From Acidobacteriaceae bacterium (GTDB lineage: Bacteria > Acidobacteriota > Terriglobia > Terriglobales > Acidobacteriaceae), in contig JAPWKE010000002.1 in the NCBI GenBank assembly GCA_028283655.1, positions 164,501 to 228,500 on the forward strand: DNA of 64,000 nucleotides, written 5' to 3'. The notes under the pieces are model-generated. The model did not search any database, was not told the DNA's origin, and worked only from the letters and a program-made list of their open reading frames with translations. The position numbers and the translations under genes are program-made. Shown one piece after another: positions 16,346 to 24,236 of this stretch; position 1 is the first letter of the stretch; every line of letters begins with the position of its first letter.

Positions 16346-17296
16346 ATGCAGAAGCGCTCGCTCGGTAAGAGCAACCTCGAAATCGTACCGTTGGTTCTCG
16401 GTGGCAACGTCTTTGGCTGGACCGCCGATGAGGCGACCTCGTTCCGCATCCTCGACGCCTTCGTCGACGCAGGCTTTGACGCCGTCGACACCGCCAACAT
16501 GTACTCTGCCTGGGTTCCCGGCCACAAGGGCGGCGAGTCTGAAGCCGTCATCGGTAGGTGGTTCGCGAAGAGCGGCAAGCGCGACAAAGTCGTCCTCTTC
16601 ACCAAGGTAGGCAACCCCATGGGCGACGGCTCCAAGGGGCTGAAGAAGGCTTACATCCTGCAGCAGGTCGAAGACTCGCTCCAGCGCCTCCAGACCGACT
16701 ACATCGACCTCTACCAGTCGCACATGGACGACGACACCACGCCCTTCGAAGAGACTCTCGAGGCGTACCAGACGCTCATTCAGCAGGGCAAGGTAAAGGC
16801 CATCGGCGCTTCGAACTACAAGGGCGCGCGCCTCGCCGAGGCGATCGAGCTCGCGCAGCAGAAGGCCCTTCCCACCTACGTCTCGCTGCAGCCCGAGTAC
16901 AACCTCTACGACCGCGCAGCCTATGAGGCTGACCTTGCTCCAGTCGTCGAAAAGTACGGCCTCGCGGTCATTCCGTACTGGCCTCTGGCCTCCGGCTTCC
17001 TGACGGGCAAGTACAAGACGAAGGAAGACGCTGCAGGCGCAAAGCGCGCCGGCATGGTGGGCAAGTACTTCGATGATCGCGGCCTGAAGATCCTGAAGGC
17101 CCTCGCTGAGGTGGCCGAAGAGTCCGGTGCGGAGCAGGCCACGGTTACGCTCGCGTGGCTGCTCGCCCAACCCACCATCACGGCCCCGATCGCCAGCGTC
17201 AGCAAGCCCGAGCAACTCGACGCTCTCCTCGCCTCCGTCTCGCTCAAGCTCACGGACGCACAGGTGAAGAAGCTCACCGACGCCAGCGCGTACTAA
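16346..17296 (+). CDS. Aldo/keto reductase
   Basis: 316 residues. It is an (alpha/beta)8 NADPH-dependent oxidoreductase for carbonyl compounds. Family motifs are FDAVDTANMYS (catalytic Asp and Tyr), the lysine in FTKVGNPMG, QTDYIDLYQSHMDD, and the C-terminal VTLAWLLAQPTITAPIASVS cofactor-binding region. The active-site His is in QSHMDD. It is like the YajO/Tas-like general-stress AKRs; the substrate is unknown. ATG 16346 is preceded by AGGAGAT. It is transcribed alone and ends at a bidirectional terminator facing an MFS gene. Confidence 0.93.
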   Translation: MQKRSLGKSNLEIVPLVLGGNVFGWTADEATSFRILDAFVDAGFDAVDTANMYSAWVPGHKGGESEAVIGRWFAKSGKRDKVVLFTKVGNPMGDGSKGLKKAYILQQVEDSLQRLQTDYIDLYQSHMDDDTTPFEETLEAYQTLIQQGKVKAIGASNYKGARLAEAIELAQQKALPTYVSLQPEYNLYDRAAYEADLAPVVEKYGLAVIPYWPLASGFLTGKYKTKEDAAGAKRAGMVGKYFDDRGLKILKALAEVAEESGAEQATVTLAWLLAQPTITAPIASVSKPEQLDALLASVSLKLTDAQVKKLTDASAY

Positions 17297-17321
17297 GCTG
17301 CCACAGGCAGTTATCACCGTC

Positions 17322-17362
17322 AAAAGTGAAGGGCATGGTTCGTAACCATGCCCTTCGCTTTT
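17322..17362. terminator. Bidirectional terminator between convergent genes
   Basis: 19-bp stem (AAAAGTGAAGGGCATGGTT and AACCATGCCCTTCGCTTTT, one G-U pair) with a CGT loop. A and T runs at both ends make it act in both directions. Confidence 0.85.
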
Positions 17363-17373
17363 GAACTCCGTTT

Positions 17374-18624
17374 CTACATTCTCTCCAGCGGCACTGGATC
17401 AAGCCGTTCCGCTATCGGCACCCAACCAAAGAACGCCGTCATACCCGACACTGCGATCACCACGGCGATCATCGCGACGCACCCCGGCCAACCTGCATGT
17501 CGCCAGGCCACGCCCGGCAGCATGCCTCCGACCGTCCCACCCACGTAGTAAATGCAGATGTACAAACCTGTCGCTGAAACGCGTCCACCCGCAGGTGCGG
17601 CGTCGCGGATAAAGCTGTTCGCACACGTCTGCGCGATGAACACGCAGGAGCTCGCCATTGCCAGCCCCGCCGCCACCAGCACCAGCGAGTGCGACAGCGT
17701 CGTGAGGATGCCCACCACGCCGACAGACGTCGCAATCAACATGCCGATGCGCAGCCCGATCCGCACCAGGTAGCGCCCCATCACCAGCGTCGCCACCAGC
17801 CCGATCAGGTACACCGCAAACAGGTCGCTCAGCTTCTCTGTTGAGAGCAGGAAAGGCTTCTCGGACAGATAGAACGTCACGAAGTTGAACGTCGAAACCA
17901 GCGTAAATAACATGCAGAATCCGATGAGGAACGTCGCCAACAATCGCGGGTTCTTCATGTGCCCCAGCAGCGGAGCCAGCACGGAACTCTTCTTCTGCTC
18001 ATGCTGATGTCGAGGCTTCGGCAGCAGCCATGCGGTCAATCCCGCTCCCACAAATCCACCCACCGCCAGCACTGCAAATACCTCATGCCAGCCCATCCGC
18101 GCGGCAATAAAGCCGCCGAGGAATCGCCCGAGGAAGCCGCCAAACACCGTCCCGGCCACATAGCTGCTCATCACCCTCGGCACGTCCAGCGGAGGAAACT
18201 CATCGGTGATATACGCAATCGTCAGAATGAAGATTCCGGGCGTCGAAAGCCCCTGCAGCATTCGGCACACCGCCAGCGTATGCAGCGACTGCGCAAAGCT
18301 CGTCAGCAACGTTAGAACTGCCAGCGCGACCATCGAAATCACAATCGCTTTCTTGCGCGGCAACCGCTCGCCAAACAGCGCCAGCAGGAACGACGAAATC
18401 GCCACACCAATCGTCGCCGCGCTCACCGTCACGCCCACCTGCGTCTCGGTTACGGAGAAGACGTGCGCCAGCATCGGCAGCATCGGCTGCGTGCAGTACA
18501 GGTTCAAAAACGCCACAGAGCCGCACAGGAAAACCGCGAGCAGCTTCGCCGTGCTGGCTTGTTGAGGAGAACGTTGCAATCGACTGTCCGCGTCGGTGGA
18601 AGGTGTTGTTGCCAGGAAACCCAT
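17374..18624 (-). CDS. MFS transporter (YnfM/arabinose-efflux-like)
   Basis: 416 residues, about 12 membrane helices. Loop motif GERLPRKKAIVISM after helix 2 is the MFS motif A position, and CRMLQGLSTPGIFIL fits the motif B region. The VFLCGSVAFLNLYCTQPMLP start resembles the YnfM group of putative drug or sugar efflux proteins. The substrate is unknown. I start at ATG 18624 (MGFLATTPSTD); the in-frame ATG at 18675 would place 17 charged residues before it and overlaps the ahpD terminator hairpin. Confidence 0.88.
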   Translation of the reverse strand: MGFLATTPSTDADSRLQRSPQQASTAKLLAVFLCGSVAFLNLYCTQPMLPMLAHVFSVTETQVGVTVSAATIGVAISSFLLALFGERLPRKKAIVISMVALAVLTLLTSFAQSLHTLAVCRMLQGLSTPGIFILTIAYITDEFPPLDVPRVMSSYVAGTVFGGFLGRFLGGFIAARMGWHEVFAVLAVGGFVGAGLTAWLLPKPRHQHEQKKSSVLAPLLGHMKNPRLLATFLIGFCMLFTLVSTFNFVTFYLSEKPFLLSTEKLSDLFAVYLIGLVATLVMGRYLVRIGLRIGMLIATSVGVVGILTTLSHSLVLVAAGLAMASSCVFIAQTCANSFIRDAAPAGGRVSATGLYICIYYVGGTVGGMLPGVAWRHAGWPGCVAMIAVVIAVSGMTAFFGWVPIAERLDPVPLERM

Positions 18625-18683
18625 GATCTTTATTAGATGGTACGCGGAGTGCCCTGACTCATAGCTTCTCCGCATGAACGCCG

Positions 18684-18713
18684 ACGGCCCCGTCGATGCT
18701 TCGACGGGGCCGT
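18684..18713 (-). terminator. Terminator after ahpD
   Basis: 13-bp perfect stem ACGGCCCCGTCGA with a 4-nt loop, 37 bp beyond the ahpD stop on the minus strand. Confidence 0.75.
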
Positions 18714-18749
18714 TGGGGATTGCGCAGGCAAATTACAGAAACAATAGCG

Positions 18750-19295
18750 TTACGCAGCCGGTGTCGGCGATGCTTTCTCCGAATCCAGCACCACGCCGAT
18801 CGCGTGAACGACAGACGTCACACGAATCGCCGCATTCACCAGCTCTTCGGTCACACCCTTGCTGCGCAGCACGGCTTCATGCGAAGCCACGCACTTGCCG
18901 CACGCGTTCACGGCAGAAACCGCCAGGCACCACAGCTCGAAGTCGTTGTGGTCCACGTTGTGGCCACGCAGAGCGTTCATGCGCAGACGCGCAGGCAGCG
19001 TCGCATACTTCTCGTTCTCGGTCAGGTGGTGGAAGCGGTAGTAGACATTGTTCATGCCCATAATCGCCGCCGCAGCCTTCACCGCGTCGATCACGTTCGG
19101 TTCCAGCAGCTTGCTCGCTTCTTCAATCGTCGCAGCGGTCAGCTCGGCCGAACGCGTCGCAATGGCAGAGGCAACCACCGTCCCCCAAAGCTGCTGCGGC
19201 GTCAGCTCTGTGTTCTGCTTCACAAGAGAAGAAAAGTTCAGCTTCAGGTCCTTGGCATAGCCAGGAAGACCTGCAATCAATTCATCCAGAGACAT
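18750..19295 (-). CDS. ahpD: Alkylhydroperoxidase AhpD (CMD family)
   Basis: 181 residues. It is a carboxymuconolactone-decarboxylase-fold thiol peroxidase and reductant of AhpC. Cys132, Cys135 and His139 (ACGKCVASH), together with Glu120, match the relay residues of Mycobacterium AhpD with an offset of two. The protein lies just downstream of ahpC, as in mycobacteria. AAAGGA stands about 8 nt before ATG 19295. A hairpin separates it from ahpC, so ahpD may be expressed by read-through at a lower level. Confidence 0.94.
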   Translation of the reverse strand: MSLDELIAGLPGYAKDLKLNFSSLVKQNTELTPQQLWGTVVASAIATRSAELTAATIEEASKLLEPNVIDAVKAAAAIMGMNNVYYRFHHLTENEKYATLPARLRMNALRGHNVDHNDFELWCLAVSAVNACGKCVASHEAVLRSKGVTEELVNAAIRVTSVVHAIGVVLDSEKASPTPAA

Positions 19296-19347
19296 TCCAA
19301 AATCCTTTCGTTCCGCTTCGAGTGGGTCACACCCAAAGGTGCAAGAA

Positions 19348-19379
19348 AAGGTGGCCGCCGCTCGCTGCGTGGCCACCTT
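19348..19379 (-). terminator. Terminator or attenuator between ahpC and ahpD
   Basis: 9-bp stem AAGGTGGCC/GGCCACCTT with a 14-nt loop, followed by TTTT on the minus strand, 18 bp after ahpC. Confidence 0.6.
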
Positions 19380-19396
19380 CCCTCAGCTTTCTTTCA

Positions 19397-19930
19397 TTAG
19401 ACAGCGAGCGTCGACTCGCCCTTCTGCCAGTTGCACGGGCAGAGCTCATCGGTCTGCAGCGCATCCAGCACGCGCAGCACTTCCTGCGGGTTGCGGCCCA
19501 CCGAGCCAGCCGTCACGTACACGAACTGGATCTCGTTGTTCGGGTCGACGAGGAACGTCGCACGCTGTGCCACGCCGTCTGCGCCGAGGATGCCAAGCTG
19601 ACCAACGAGGTCGCGCTTGATGTCCGAGAGCATCGGGAAGGGGAGTTCCTTCAGGTCGTCGTGGTTGTTGCGCCATGCGAGGTGAACGAACTCGGAGTCG
19701 ATCGAGCCGCCGAGAATCTGGCAATCACGGTCGAGGAAGTCCTGGTTCAGCTTGCCGAAGCCAGCGATCTCCGTCGGGCAGACGAACGTGAAGTCCTTCG
19801 GCCAGAAGAAGTACAGCTTCCACTTACCGGCGTACGACTCGTTCGTGATCGTCTCGAAGGCCTTGCTGTTGTCGCGGCTTACGGTTGCAGTCAAAGAGAA
19901 TTCAGGAAAGCTTTCGCCAATTTGCAGCAT
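19397..19930 (-). CDS. ahpC: Peroxiredoxin AhpC (mycobacterial three-Cys type)
   Basis: 177 residues. It reduces H2O2 and organic peroxides. Peroxidatic Cys51 is in DFTFVCPTE, and Cys164 and Cys166 are in LCPCNWQKG. The pattern and spacing (113 and 115 residues) are the same as Cys61/174/176 of Mycobacterium tuberculosis AhpC, which is recycled by AhpD rather than AhpF. ATG 19930 starts the conserved MLQIGESFPEF and has AAGGAGAT upstream; the longer frame is not credible. It lies 110 bp downstream of the Fur-family gene on the same strand. Confidence 0.95.
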   Translation of the reverse strand: MLQIGESFPEFSLTATVSRDNSKAFETITNESYAGKWKLYFFWPKDFTFVCPTEIAGFGKLNQDFLDRDCQILGGSIDSEFVHLAWRNNHDDLKELPFPMLSDIKRDLVGQLGILGADGVAQRATFLVDPNNEIQFVYVTAGSVGRNPQEVLRVLDALQTDELCPCNWQKGESTLAV

Positions 19931-20040
19931 GGGGTGTATCTCCTTCTGGTTTTTAGGTAACAGGTTCACTGCATGATCCGAAGCAGGGGCCGCGGACCGG
20001 AGAGTTGCAAGATGAAGTTGTCGCGCTGTCTTTCTGCGCT

Positions 20041-20475
20041 CTAGTTCACCGGACCCTTTGCCTGGCACTGCCTGCAAAGTCCGATGACGTCCACGGAGTA
20101 CCGTTCCACCAGGAATCCTCCGGGAAGCTTTGTTCGTGTCGGCAGAAGCCCAAGCTCCTGCTCCTCGATGTCGGAGATGCTTTTGCACTCCGAGCAAACC
20201 ATGTGATGGTGTGGCCGCGCGTTCAACTCAACCCGCCGCGTGCCGTGGTGCAGACTCACTTCGCGAAAGATGCCGCAATCTACAAACAGGTGAATGTTCT
20301 TGTAGACGGTCGCGAGCGAGATGCTGGGCACCGTCTGGCGCACGATCTCGTAGACTTCTTCCGGCGAAGGATGCCCATGCATCTTCTGCATCACCTCAAA
20401 CAACACCTGCCGCTGATGCGTCACAGGGATGCCGTGTTCCTGGCAAAGCTCGCGAAATGTGTCTTGAGAGATCAC
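20041..20475 (-). CDS. perR: Fur-family transcriptional repressor, PerR-like
   Basis: 144 residues. An N-terminal winged helix (residues 1-80, VTHQRQVLFEVMQ) precedes a C-terminal dimerisation domain with metal-binding HHHMVCSECKS and a CRQC zinc pair. The neighbouring ahpC-ahpD genes and the upstream palindrome favour a peroxide-sensing PerR role over Fur or Zur; this is inference, because the sensing residues cannot be tested by eye. It is first in the order perR-ahpC-ahpD. Confidence 0.85.
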   Translation of the reverse strand: MISQDTFRELCQEHGIPVTHQRQVLFEVMQKMHGHPSPEEVYEIVRQTVPSISLATVYKNIHLFVDCGIFREVSLHHGTRRVELNARPHHHMVCSECKSISDIEEQELGLLPTRTKLPGGFLVERYSVDVIGLCRQCQAKGPVN

Positions 20476-20491
20476 TTGCTAAAAGCTATTA

Positions 20492-20510
20492 GATGATAAG
20501 AATTATCATC
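20492..20510 (-). promoter_or_regulatory. Fur/PerR-type operator upstream of perR
   Basis: Perfect palindrome GATGATAA, GAA, TTATCATC, 17 bp upstream of the perR start codon. It matches the AT-rich inverted-repeat style of Fur/PerR boxes. The position suggests autoregulation and control of the ahp genes by read-through. Confidence 0.7.
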
Positions 20511-20582
20511 CGTCAAGCAGGTCTGTCCTCTGCCTGATGACGCGTCAACCGGAGACTCTACGCTTTCCTGATCTACGTACTC

Positions 20583-20700
20583 TTGCAGAATCGCAGCTTC
20601 TTACAGAATCGCAGCCTTTTACAGGATTGCAGACGAGTCGGAGTAGAGGTGGCCTCTAGGCCACCGTCAGGGAAGCCGATTTCAGGGGCTTTAGCCCCGG
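20583..20700 (+). repeat. Short tandem repeat plus composite repeat copy B
   Basis: From 20583 to 20632 there are three imperfect 17-18 bp units of the form TTACAGAATCGCAGC. From 20640 to 20700 lies a composite repeat with changed arms (GTAGAGGTGGCCTC and GGGGCTTTAGCCCC). The first arm has compensating changes, so the hairpin is kept. It ends 15 bp beyond the stop codon of the FUSC gene. Confidence 0.75.
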
Positions 20701-20715
20701 CAGCAGGCGCCACCC

Positions 20716-21801
20716 CTAAAACGGCGTCTCCACCCTGGGCTTCATTCGTCCGTACACCCAGGCCACGCTCTGCCACACGCCATCGATCAGCAACGCCAGG
20801 GCTCCGCCAATCGCCGTATTCATCAGTCGAATATGCGCTGCCTGCGTTTCAGAAAAGCCACCGAAGCGGAAGAGGAACACGATGTACAGCGTCATGCAGA
20901 GCGAGAACAGCGCATAGTTCACCGCCTGCAGCGCATAGCAGCCCAGGCACGCGAGCATGATCATCGCCGCCAGCAGAGCCACGGGCCAATGATGGACACT
21001 ATGCGCCAGGAGCAACGCAATCGTTGCGCCGGCAATCGTTCCCGCGACACGCGCAATCGAGCGCGAAAGCGTGCCTGTCCACTGCTGTCGCAGGCAAAGC
21101 AGCGCGGTCATCGGAATCCAGTAGCCGTTGCGCAGGTGGTAGTGCCGATAGACCGCTGTCGTCAGCACAATCGTCGTCAGCAGCCGGGTCGAGTACTCCA
21201 GCGTGCTCGATCCCCAGCTCATGTGATGATGCAGCCGCTGGCAGTAGTCCTTGGCCCGCGTGACCACAATCGCCTTCGCTGGAGCTTCCTGCCTGCGCAG
21301 CTTCGGTAAGCGAACCGCCGCGTGGACACACCACTGCAGCGTCCCGCCCAGCAGCATCGCCGCTGCGCGTCCTGCCGCCTGATGTGGTCCGTTCGGGAAG
21401 TAGGTTGCAATCACGAGGTAGACTCCCGCCTGCAGGCCCATCCATCCCGCGCTCGCGCCCAGACCCGACAGCAACCCGTAGTTCAACCCGGCCACCGCAA
21501 CGACGACGAGCACCACCGGCGTCCACTGCGCGGCAAGCGAACCGGCAAACGTAGCTGTCGTTAGCGCGAGCGTGGCCAGAGCCATGCTGATCAGCGGAGA
21601 CTCCAGCATGGGATGAAATACTGCAAAGCCTGCGGTGAACGCTCCACCCGCCGCGATCGCTCCAGCCGCTTCATGCCCGGTCAACCGCCCGACAATCAGG
21701 CAGCAGCCAATCGCCAGCATCGCCAGCAGCCCTTCATCCACAGTCCGCTGCTCCCACGGAGTAGGCAGCGTGTCGGCGGAGATCGTTTCAAACTCAAACA
21801 T
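20716..21801 (-). CDS. FUSC family integral membrane protein (aromatic acid exporter-like)
   Basis: 361 residues with two hydrophobic blocks. The first (residues 25-155) has about five helices and the second (215-345) five more. Between them is a short hydrophilic segment with LRRQEAPAKAIVVTRAKDYCQRL. The conserved NGYWIPMTALLCLRQQWTGTLSRSIARVAGTIAG stretch, read in two parts, is the FUSC_2 core. The family includes YccS and AaeB; the exported compound is unknown. It is transcribed alone, away from perR. Confidence 0.8.
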   Translation of the reverse strand: MFEFETISADTLPTPWEQRTVDEGLLAMLAIGCCLIVGRLTGHEAAGAIAAGGAFTAGFAVFHPMLESPLISMALATLALTTATFAGSLAAQWTPVVLVVVAVAGLNYGLLSGLGASAGWMGLQAGVYLVIATYFPNGPHQAAGRAAAMLLGGTLQWCVHAAVRLPKLRRQEAPAKAIVVTRAKDYCQRLHHHMSWGSSTLEYSTRLLTTIVLTTAVYRHYHLRNGYWIPMTALLCLRQQWTGTLSRSIARVAGTIAGATIALLLAHSVHHWPVALLAAMIMLACLGCYALQAVNYALFSLCMTLYIVFLFRFGGFSETQAAHIRLMNTAIGGALALLIDGVWQSVAWVYGRMKPRVETPF

Positions 21802-21869
21802 GAATACAGATCGTTAGATGCAAGAGATACTAGCTCACGGCAGAGTACGTTCTCTGCCCCGTCTGTACT

Positions 21870-22029
21870 GTCATTCCGAGCGCAGTGAGGGATCTGCTTG
21901 CCGCCCACCGCGGCAAAAATCACGCTCAGCCTCATCGATCGTGGACTTCGCTCTCAAACTTCGCGCACGTCGCGTTAGGGCTTTTGCCACCCTTCTACGC
22001 AGAAGCCGGGGCTTTCACCCCGGCTTTCC
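21870..22029 (+). repeat. Partial composite repeat downstream of hisS
   Basis: The left module TCATTCCGAGCGCAGTGAGG lies at 21871-21890. It is followed by the AACTTCGCGCACGTCGCGTTAG segment, and then only the second palindrome (GCCGGGGCTTTCACCCCGGC) at 22009-22028, 3 bp from the hisS stop. The first palindrome is missing. Confidence 0.65.
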
Positions 22030-22031
22030 AG

Positions 22032-23351
22032 CTAACCCCGCAGCTTCGCCACCAACTCCGCGCGAGCCACCTTCACCTGCGCGCCGTCCACAAACGTCTT
22101 CACCGTGAACGCATCGCTCGCCACTTCGTCTTCGCCTACCAGCACAATCGCCCGCGCCAGCTTGTCGGCGACGTCGAAGCTCTTGCGCAGCTTGAAGCCG
22201 CCATCGCCCACGTCGACGCTCAACCCGGCCGCGCGCAGATCATGCGCCAGCTTCAGCGCCGCCGCATTCTGTTCCTTGCCCAGCGGAGCCACATAGGCAT
22301 CCAGCTTCGGCTCAGCAAGCGTCGTGCCCGCTGCCGCAGCATCGGCCTCAGCCTGCGCCTGCAGCGTCAGAATCAAGCGGTCTTCGCCAATCGCAAACCC
22401 GATACCCGGCGCACGAGGCCCGCCCAGCATCTCGCTCAACCCGTCATAGCGTCCACCGCCCAGCAGCGCATTCTGCGTGCCCAGTCCGGTCGTCACGGTG
22501 AACTCAAACGTCGTTCGCGTGTAGTAGTCCAACCCGCGAACCAGCCGGGGATTGATCGTGTACGCCACGCCGCAGGCGTCCAGCGCGGCCTTCACCTGCT
22601 CAAAGTGCTCGCGCGACTCGTCGCCAAGATAGTCTGCGATCTTTGGCAGAGCGTTGATGATCTCCTGGTCGTTCTCGTCCTTCGAGTCCAGCACGCGCAG
22701 CGGATTCAGATCCGCACGCCGCTGATTGTCCTCGCACAGCAGGTGCTTCACCGGCTGCAACGCCTCACGCAGCGCCGCGTTGTAGCGAGCGCGATCATCG
22801 GAGTTGCCCACCGAGTTCAGCTCAAGCTTCCAGCCGCGAATTCCCAGCTCATCGAGCATCGTCGACAGCATCTCGAGAATCTCCGCATCGCGCAGAGGCG
22901 ACTCCGCCCCCGAGCTCTGCGGCCCGATCACCTCAGCGCCAATCTGCCAGAACTGCCGATAGCGCCCACGCTGCGGACGCTCCCGTCGAAACTGCGGACC
23001 GATGTAATAAAGCTTTTGCAGCGCACCGGTCTCGCCCAGCTTGTGCTCGATATACGCGCGCACGACACCAGCGGTATTCTCTGGCCGCAGCGTCAGCATC
23101 TGGGCCTTTTCGCTGGCCGCCCGAGCGCGGTCTTCCCACGTAAACATCTCTTTGGAGACGATGTCGGTCTCCTCGCCCACACCGCGAGCGAAGAGTTCGG
23201 TGGTTTCGAGCACCGGCGTACGAATCTCGCCAAAGCCATAGCGCGCAAACACGGCGCGCGCGGTCATTTCCACGCGGTTCCACAGCGGAGTCTGATCAGG
23301 AAGAAGGTCGCGGGTCCCACGGACCGCTTTCAAAGTTACATTGCTTGCCAT
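22032..23351 (-). CDS. hisS: Histidyl-tRNA synthetase
   Basis: 439 residues, a class II synthetase. Motif 1 is in the N-terminal third, motif 2 is FRRERPQRGRYRQFWQIGAE, the histidine-specific segments are LVRGLDYYTRTTFEF and GGGRYDGL, and motif 3 is GIGFAIGEDR. The C-terminal anticodon-binding domain is LDAYVAPLGKEQNAAALKL onwards. ATG 23351 (MASNVTLKAVRGTRD) has TAAACT ending 8 nt before it, so a near-leaderless mRNA is likely. A heptamer tandem repeat lies just upstream of the presumed -35 region. Confidence 0.96.
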   Translation of the reverse strand: MASNVTLKAVRGTRDLLPDQTPLWNRVEMTARAVFARYGFGEIRTPVLETTELFARGVGEETDIVSKEMFTWEDRARAASEKAQMLTLRPENTAGVVRAYIEHKLGETGALQKLYYIGPQFRRERPQRGRYRQFWQIGAEVIGPQSSGAESPLRDAEILEMLSTMLDELGIRGWKLELNSVGNSDDRARYNAALREALQPVKHLLCEDNQRRADLNPLRVLDSKDENDQEIINALPKIADYLGDESREHFEQVKAALDACGVAYTINPRLVRGLDYYTRTTFEFTVTTGLGTQNALLGGGRYDGLSEMLGGPRAPGIGFAIGEDRLILTLQAQAEADAAAAGTTLAEPKLDAYVAPLGKEQNAAALKLAHDLRAAGLSVDVGDGGFKLRKSFDVADKLARAIVLVGEDEVASDAFTVKTFVDGAQVKVARAELVAKLRG

Positions 23352-23359
23352 CGTTCCCA

Positions 23360-23365
23360 AGTTTA
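23360..23365 (-). promoter_or_regulatory. -10-like box of hisS
   Basis: TAAACT 8 nt before the hisS ATG, with no Shine-Dalgarno in between. Confidence 0.4.
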
Positions 23366-23391
23366 TCAACCACTGACTGGTCTTTGCTTTC

Positions 23392-23473
23392 GCAGGAAGC
23401 AGGAAGCAGGAAGCAGGAAGCAGGAAGCAGGAAGCAGGAAGCAGGAAGCAGGAAGCAGGAAGCAGGAAGCAGG
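23392..23473. repeat. Heptamer tandem repeat (GCAGGAA)n
   Basis: Eleven exact head-to-tail copies of GCAGGAA plus a partial copy, 41 bp upstream of the hisS start codon. The pure repeat implies recent slippage. It gives a spurious LLPASCF-repeat reading frame. Confidence 0.95.
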
Positions 23474-23557
23474 GCTGGGATCGCAGCAGGGGATCGGGTG
23501 GGGGCTGTAGGCGGAGGACCGCGGAGGCTCACTCTTCGGCAATGGACTTTGCTACTT

Positions 23558-23620
23558 GGAGTAGAGGTGGGCTTCAGCCCACCGTCCAACCCAGGCAGAA
23601 AAGGGGCTTTAGCCTCGGCC
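23558..23620 (+). repeat. Composite intergenic repeat, copy C
   Basis: The arms GGAGTAGAGGTGGGC/GCCCACCG and GGGGCTTTAGCCTCGG are present. The copy touches the stop codon of the minus-strand DUF6249-like gene by one base. Confidence 0.85.
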
Positions 23621-24075
23621 TACTCCGGCACCTTCAGACCGCTCTCATTCACTTCGTCAATCTCTTCCGTCTGCTTGCGCACATCCCAAAGAAATCCCAA
23701 TCCCATCGCCAACGGAATGACTCCAGCCGCTGCGCCGCAAAGAACATTCCGCACCTGCAGAATCGACGCCAGCGCTATAAAGAAGACGATGACGCCCCCC
23801 GCGCTCGCCAGCAACACATACGCCGTCAGCCGCAGGTTGGCCCGGCGACGCATCTGCGTCTGCGCAGGCTTGCCATGGATAATCGCCAGCTCTTCCTCCG
23901 TCGGCGGTACCGGCACGCCGCGAGCAATCGCCGCCAGCCGTTCCTGGCTCTGCAACTGACGCTTCCGTACGTCCGACCAGTAACTCGCCACAGACATGCC
24001 CAGAATCATCGCGCATCCTGCTACCGGAACAACAAACGGACTATCCACGCTCGTATGCATCATCTCCATCAACAT
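23620..24075 (-). CDS. DUF6249-like small membrane protein
   Basis: 151 residues. An N-terminal helix (PFVVPVAGCAMILGMSVAS) is followed by the cytoplasmic LQSQERLAAIARGVPVPPTEEEL, then two further membrane helices and an acidic tail (TEEIDEVNESG). The QERLAAIARGVPVPP segment is the hallmark of the DUF6249-type proteins that often sit beside ECF sigma factors. The role is unknown. ATG 24075 is preceded by GAGGAGAG. It is divergent from the ECF sigma gene. Confidence 0.75.
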   Translation of the reverse strand: MLMEMMHTSVDSPFVVPVAGCAMILGMSVASYWSDVRKRQLQSQERLAAIARGVPVPPTEEELAIIHGKPAQTQMRRRANLRLTAYVLLASAGGVIVFFIALASILQVRNVLCGAAAGVIPLAMGLGFLWDVRKQTEEIDEVNESGLKVPE

Positions 24076-24147
24076 CTCGATCTCTCCTCTTCGGCACGGT
24101 GGGCCGGTCATTCTTCGATTACGCTGCGCTTGGACTGCACGCCGAGG

Positions 24148-24197
24148 CGAAAGTTTCAGTCACCTGGATGAAACTTTCGGCCTCCTCCGCAGTCATA
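24148..24197 (+). promoter_or_regulatory. Candidate ECF-type promoter with inverted repeat
   Basis: Inverted repeat CGAAAGTTTCA/TGAAACTTTCG with a 10-bp spacer (24148-24179). The right half, TGAAACTTT, could act as the -35 element, with GTCATA at 24192-24197 as -10. This TGAAACTTT plus GTCAT form suits an ECF sigma factor and suggests autoregulation; the assignment is inferred. Confidence 0.5.
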
Positions 24198-24236
24198 GCG
24201 CGTACAGTGTTGCCAACCCGCACACGCGCCTCGCCC

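Noticed and set aside
23392-23473. CRISPR-like array
   Set aside because: Units are contiguous 7-bp copies with no spacers; it is a simple tandem repeat.
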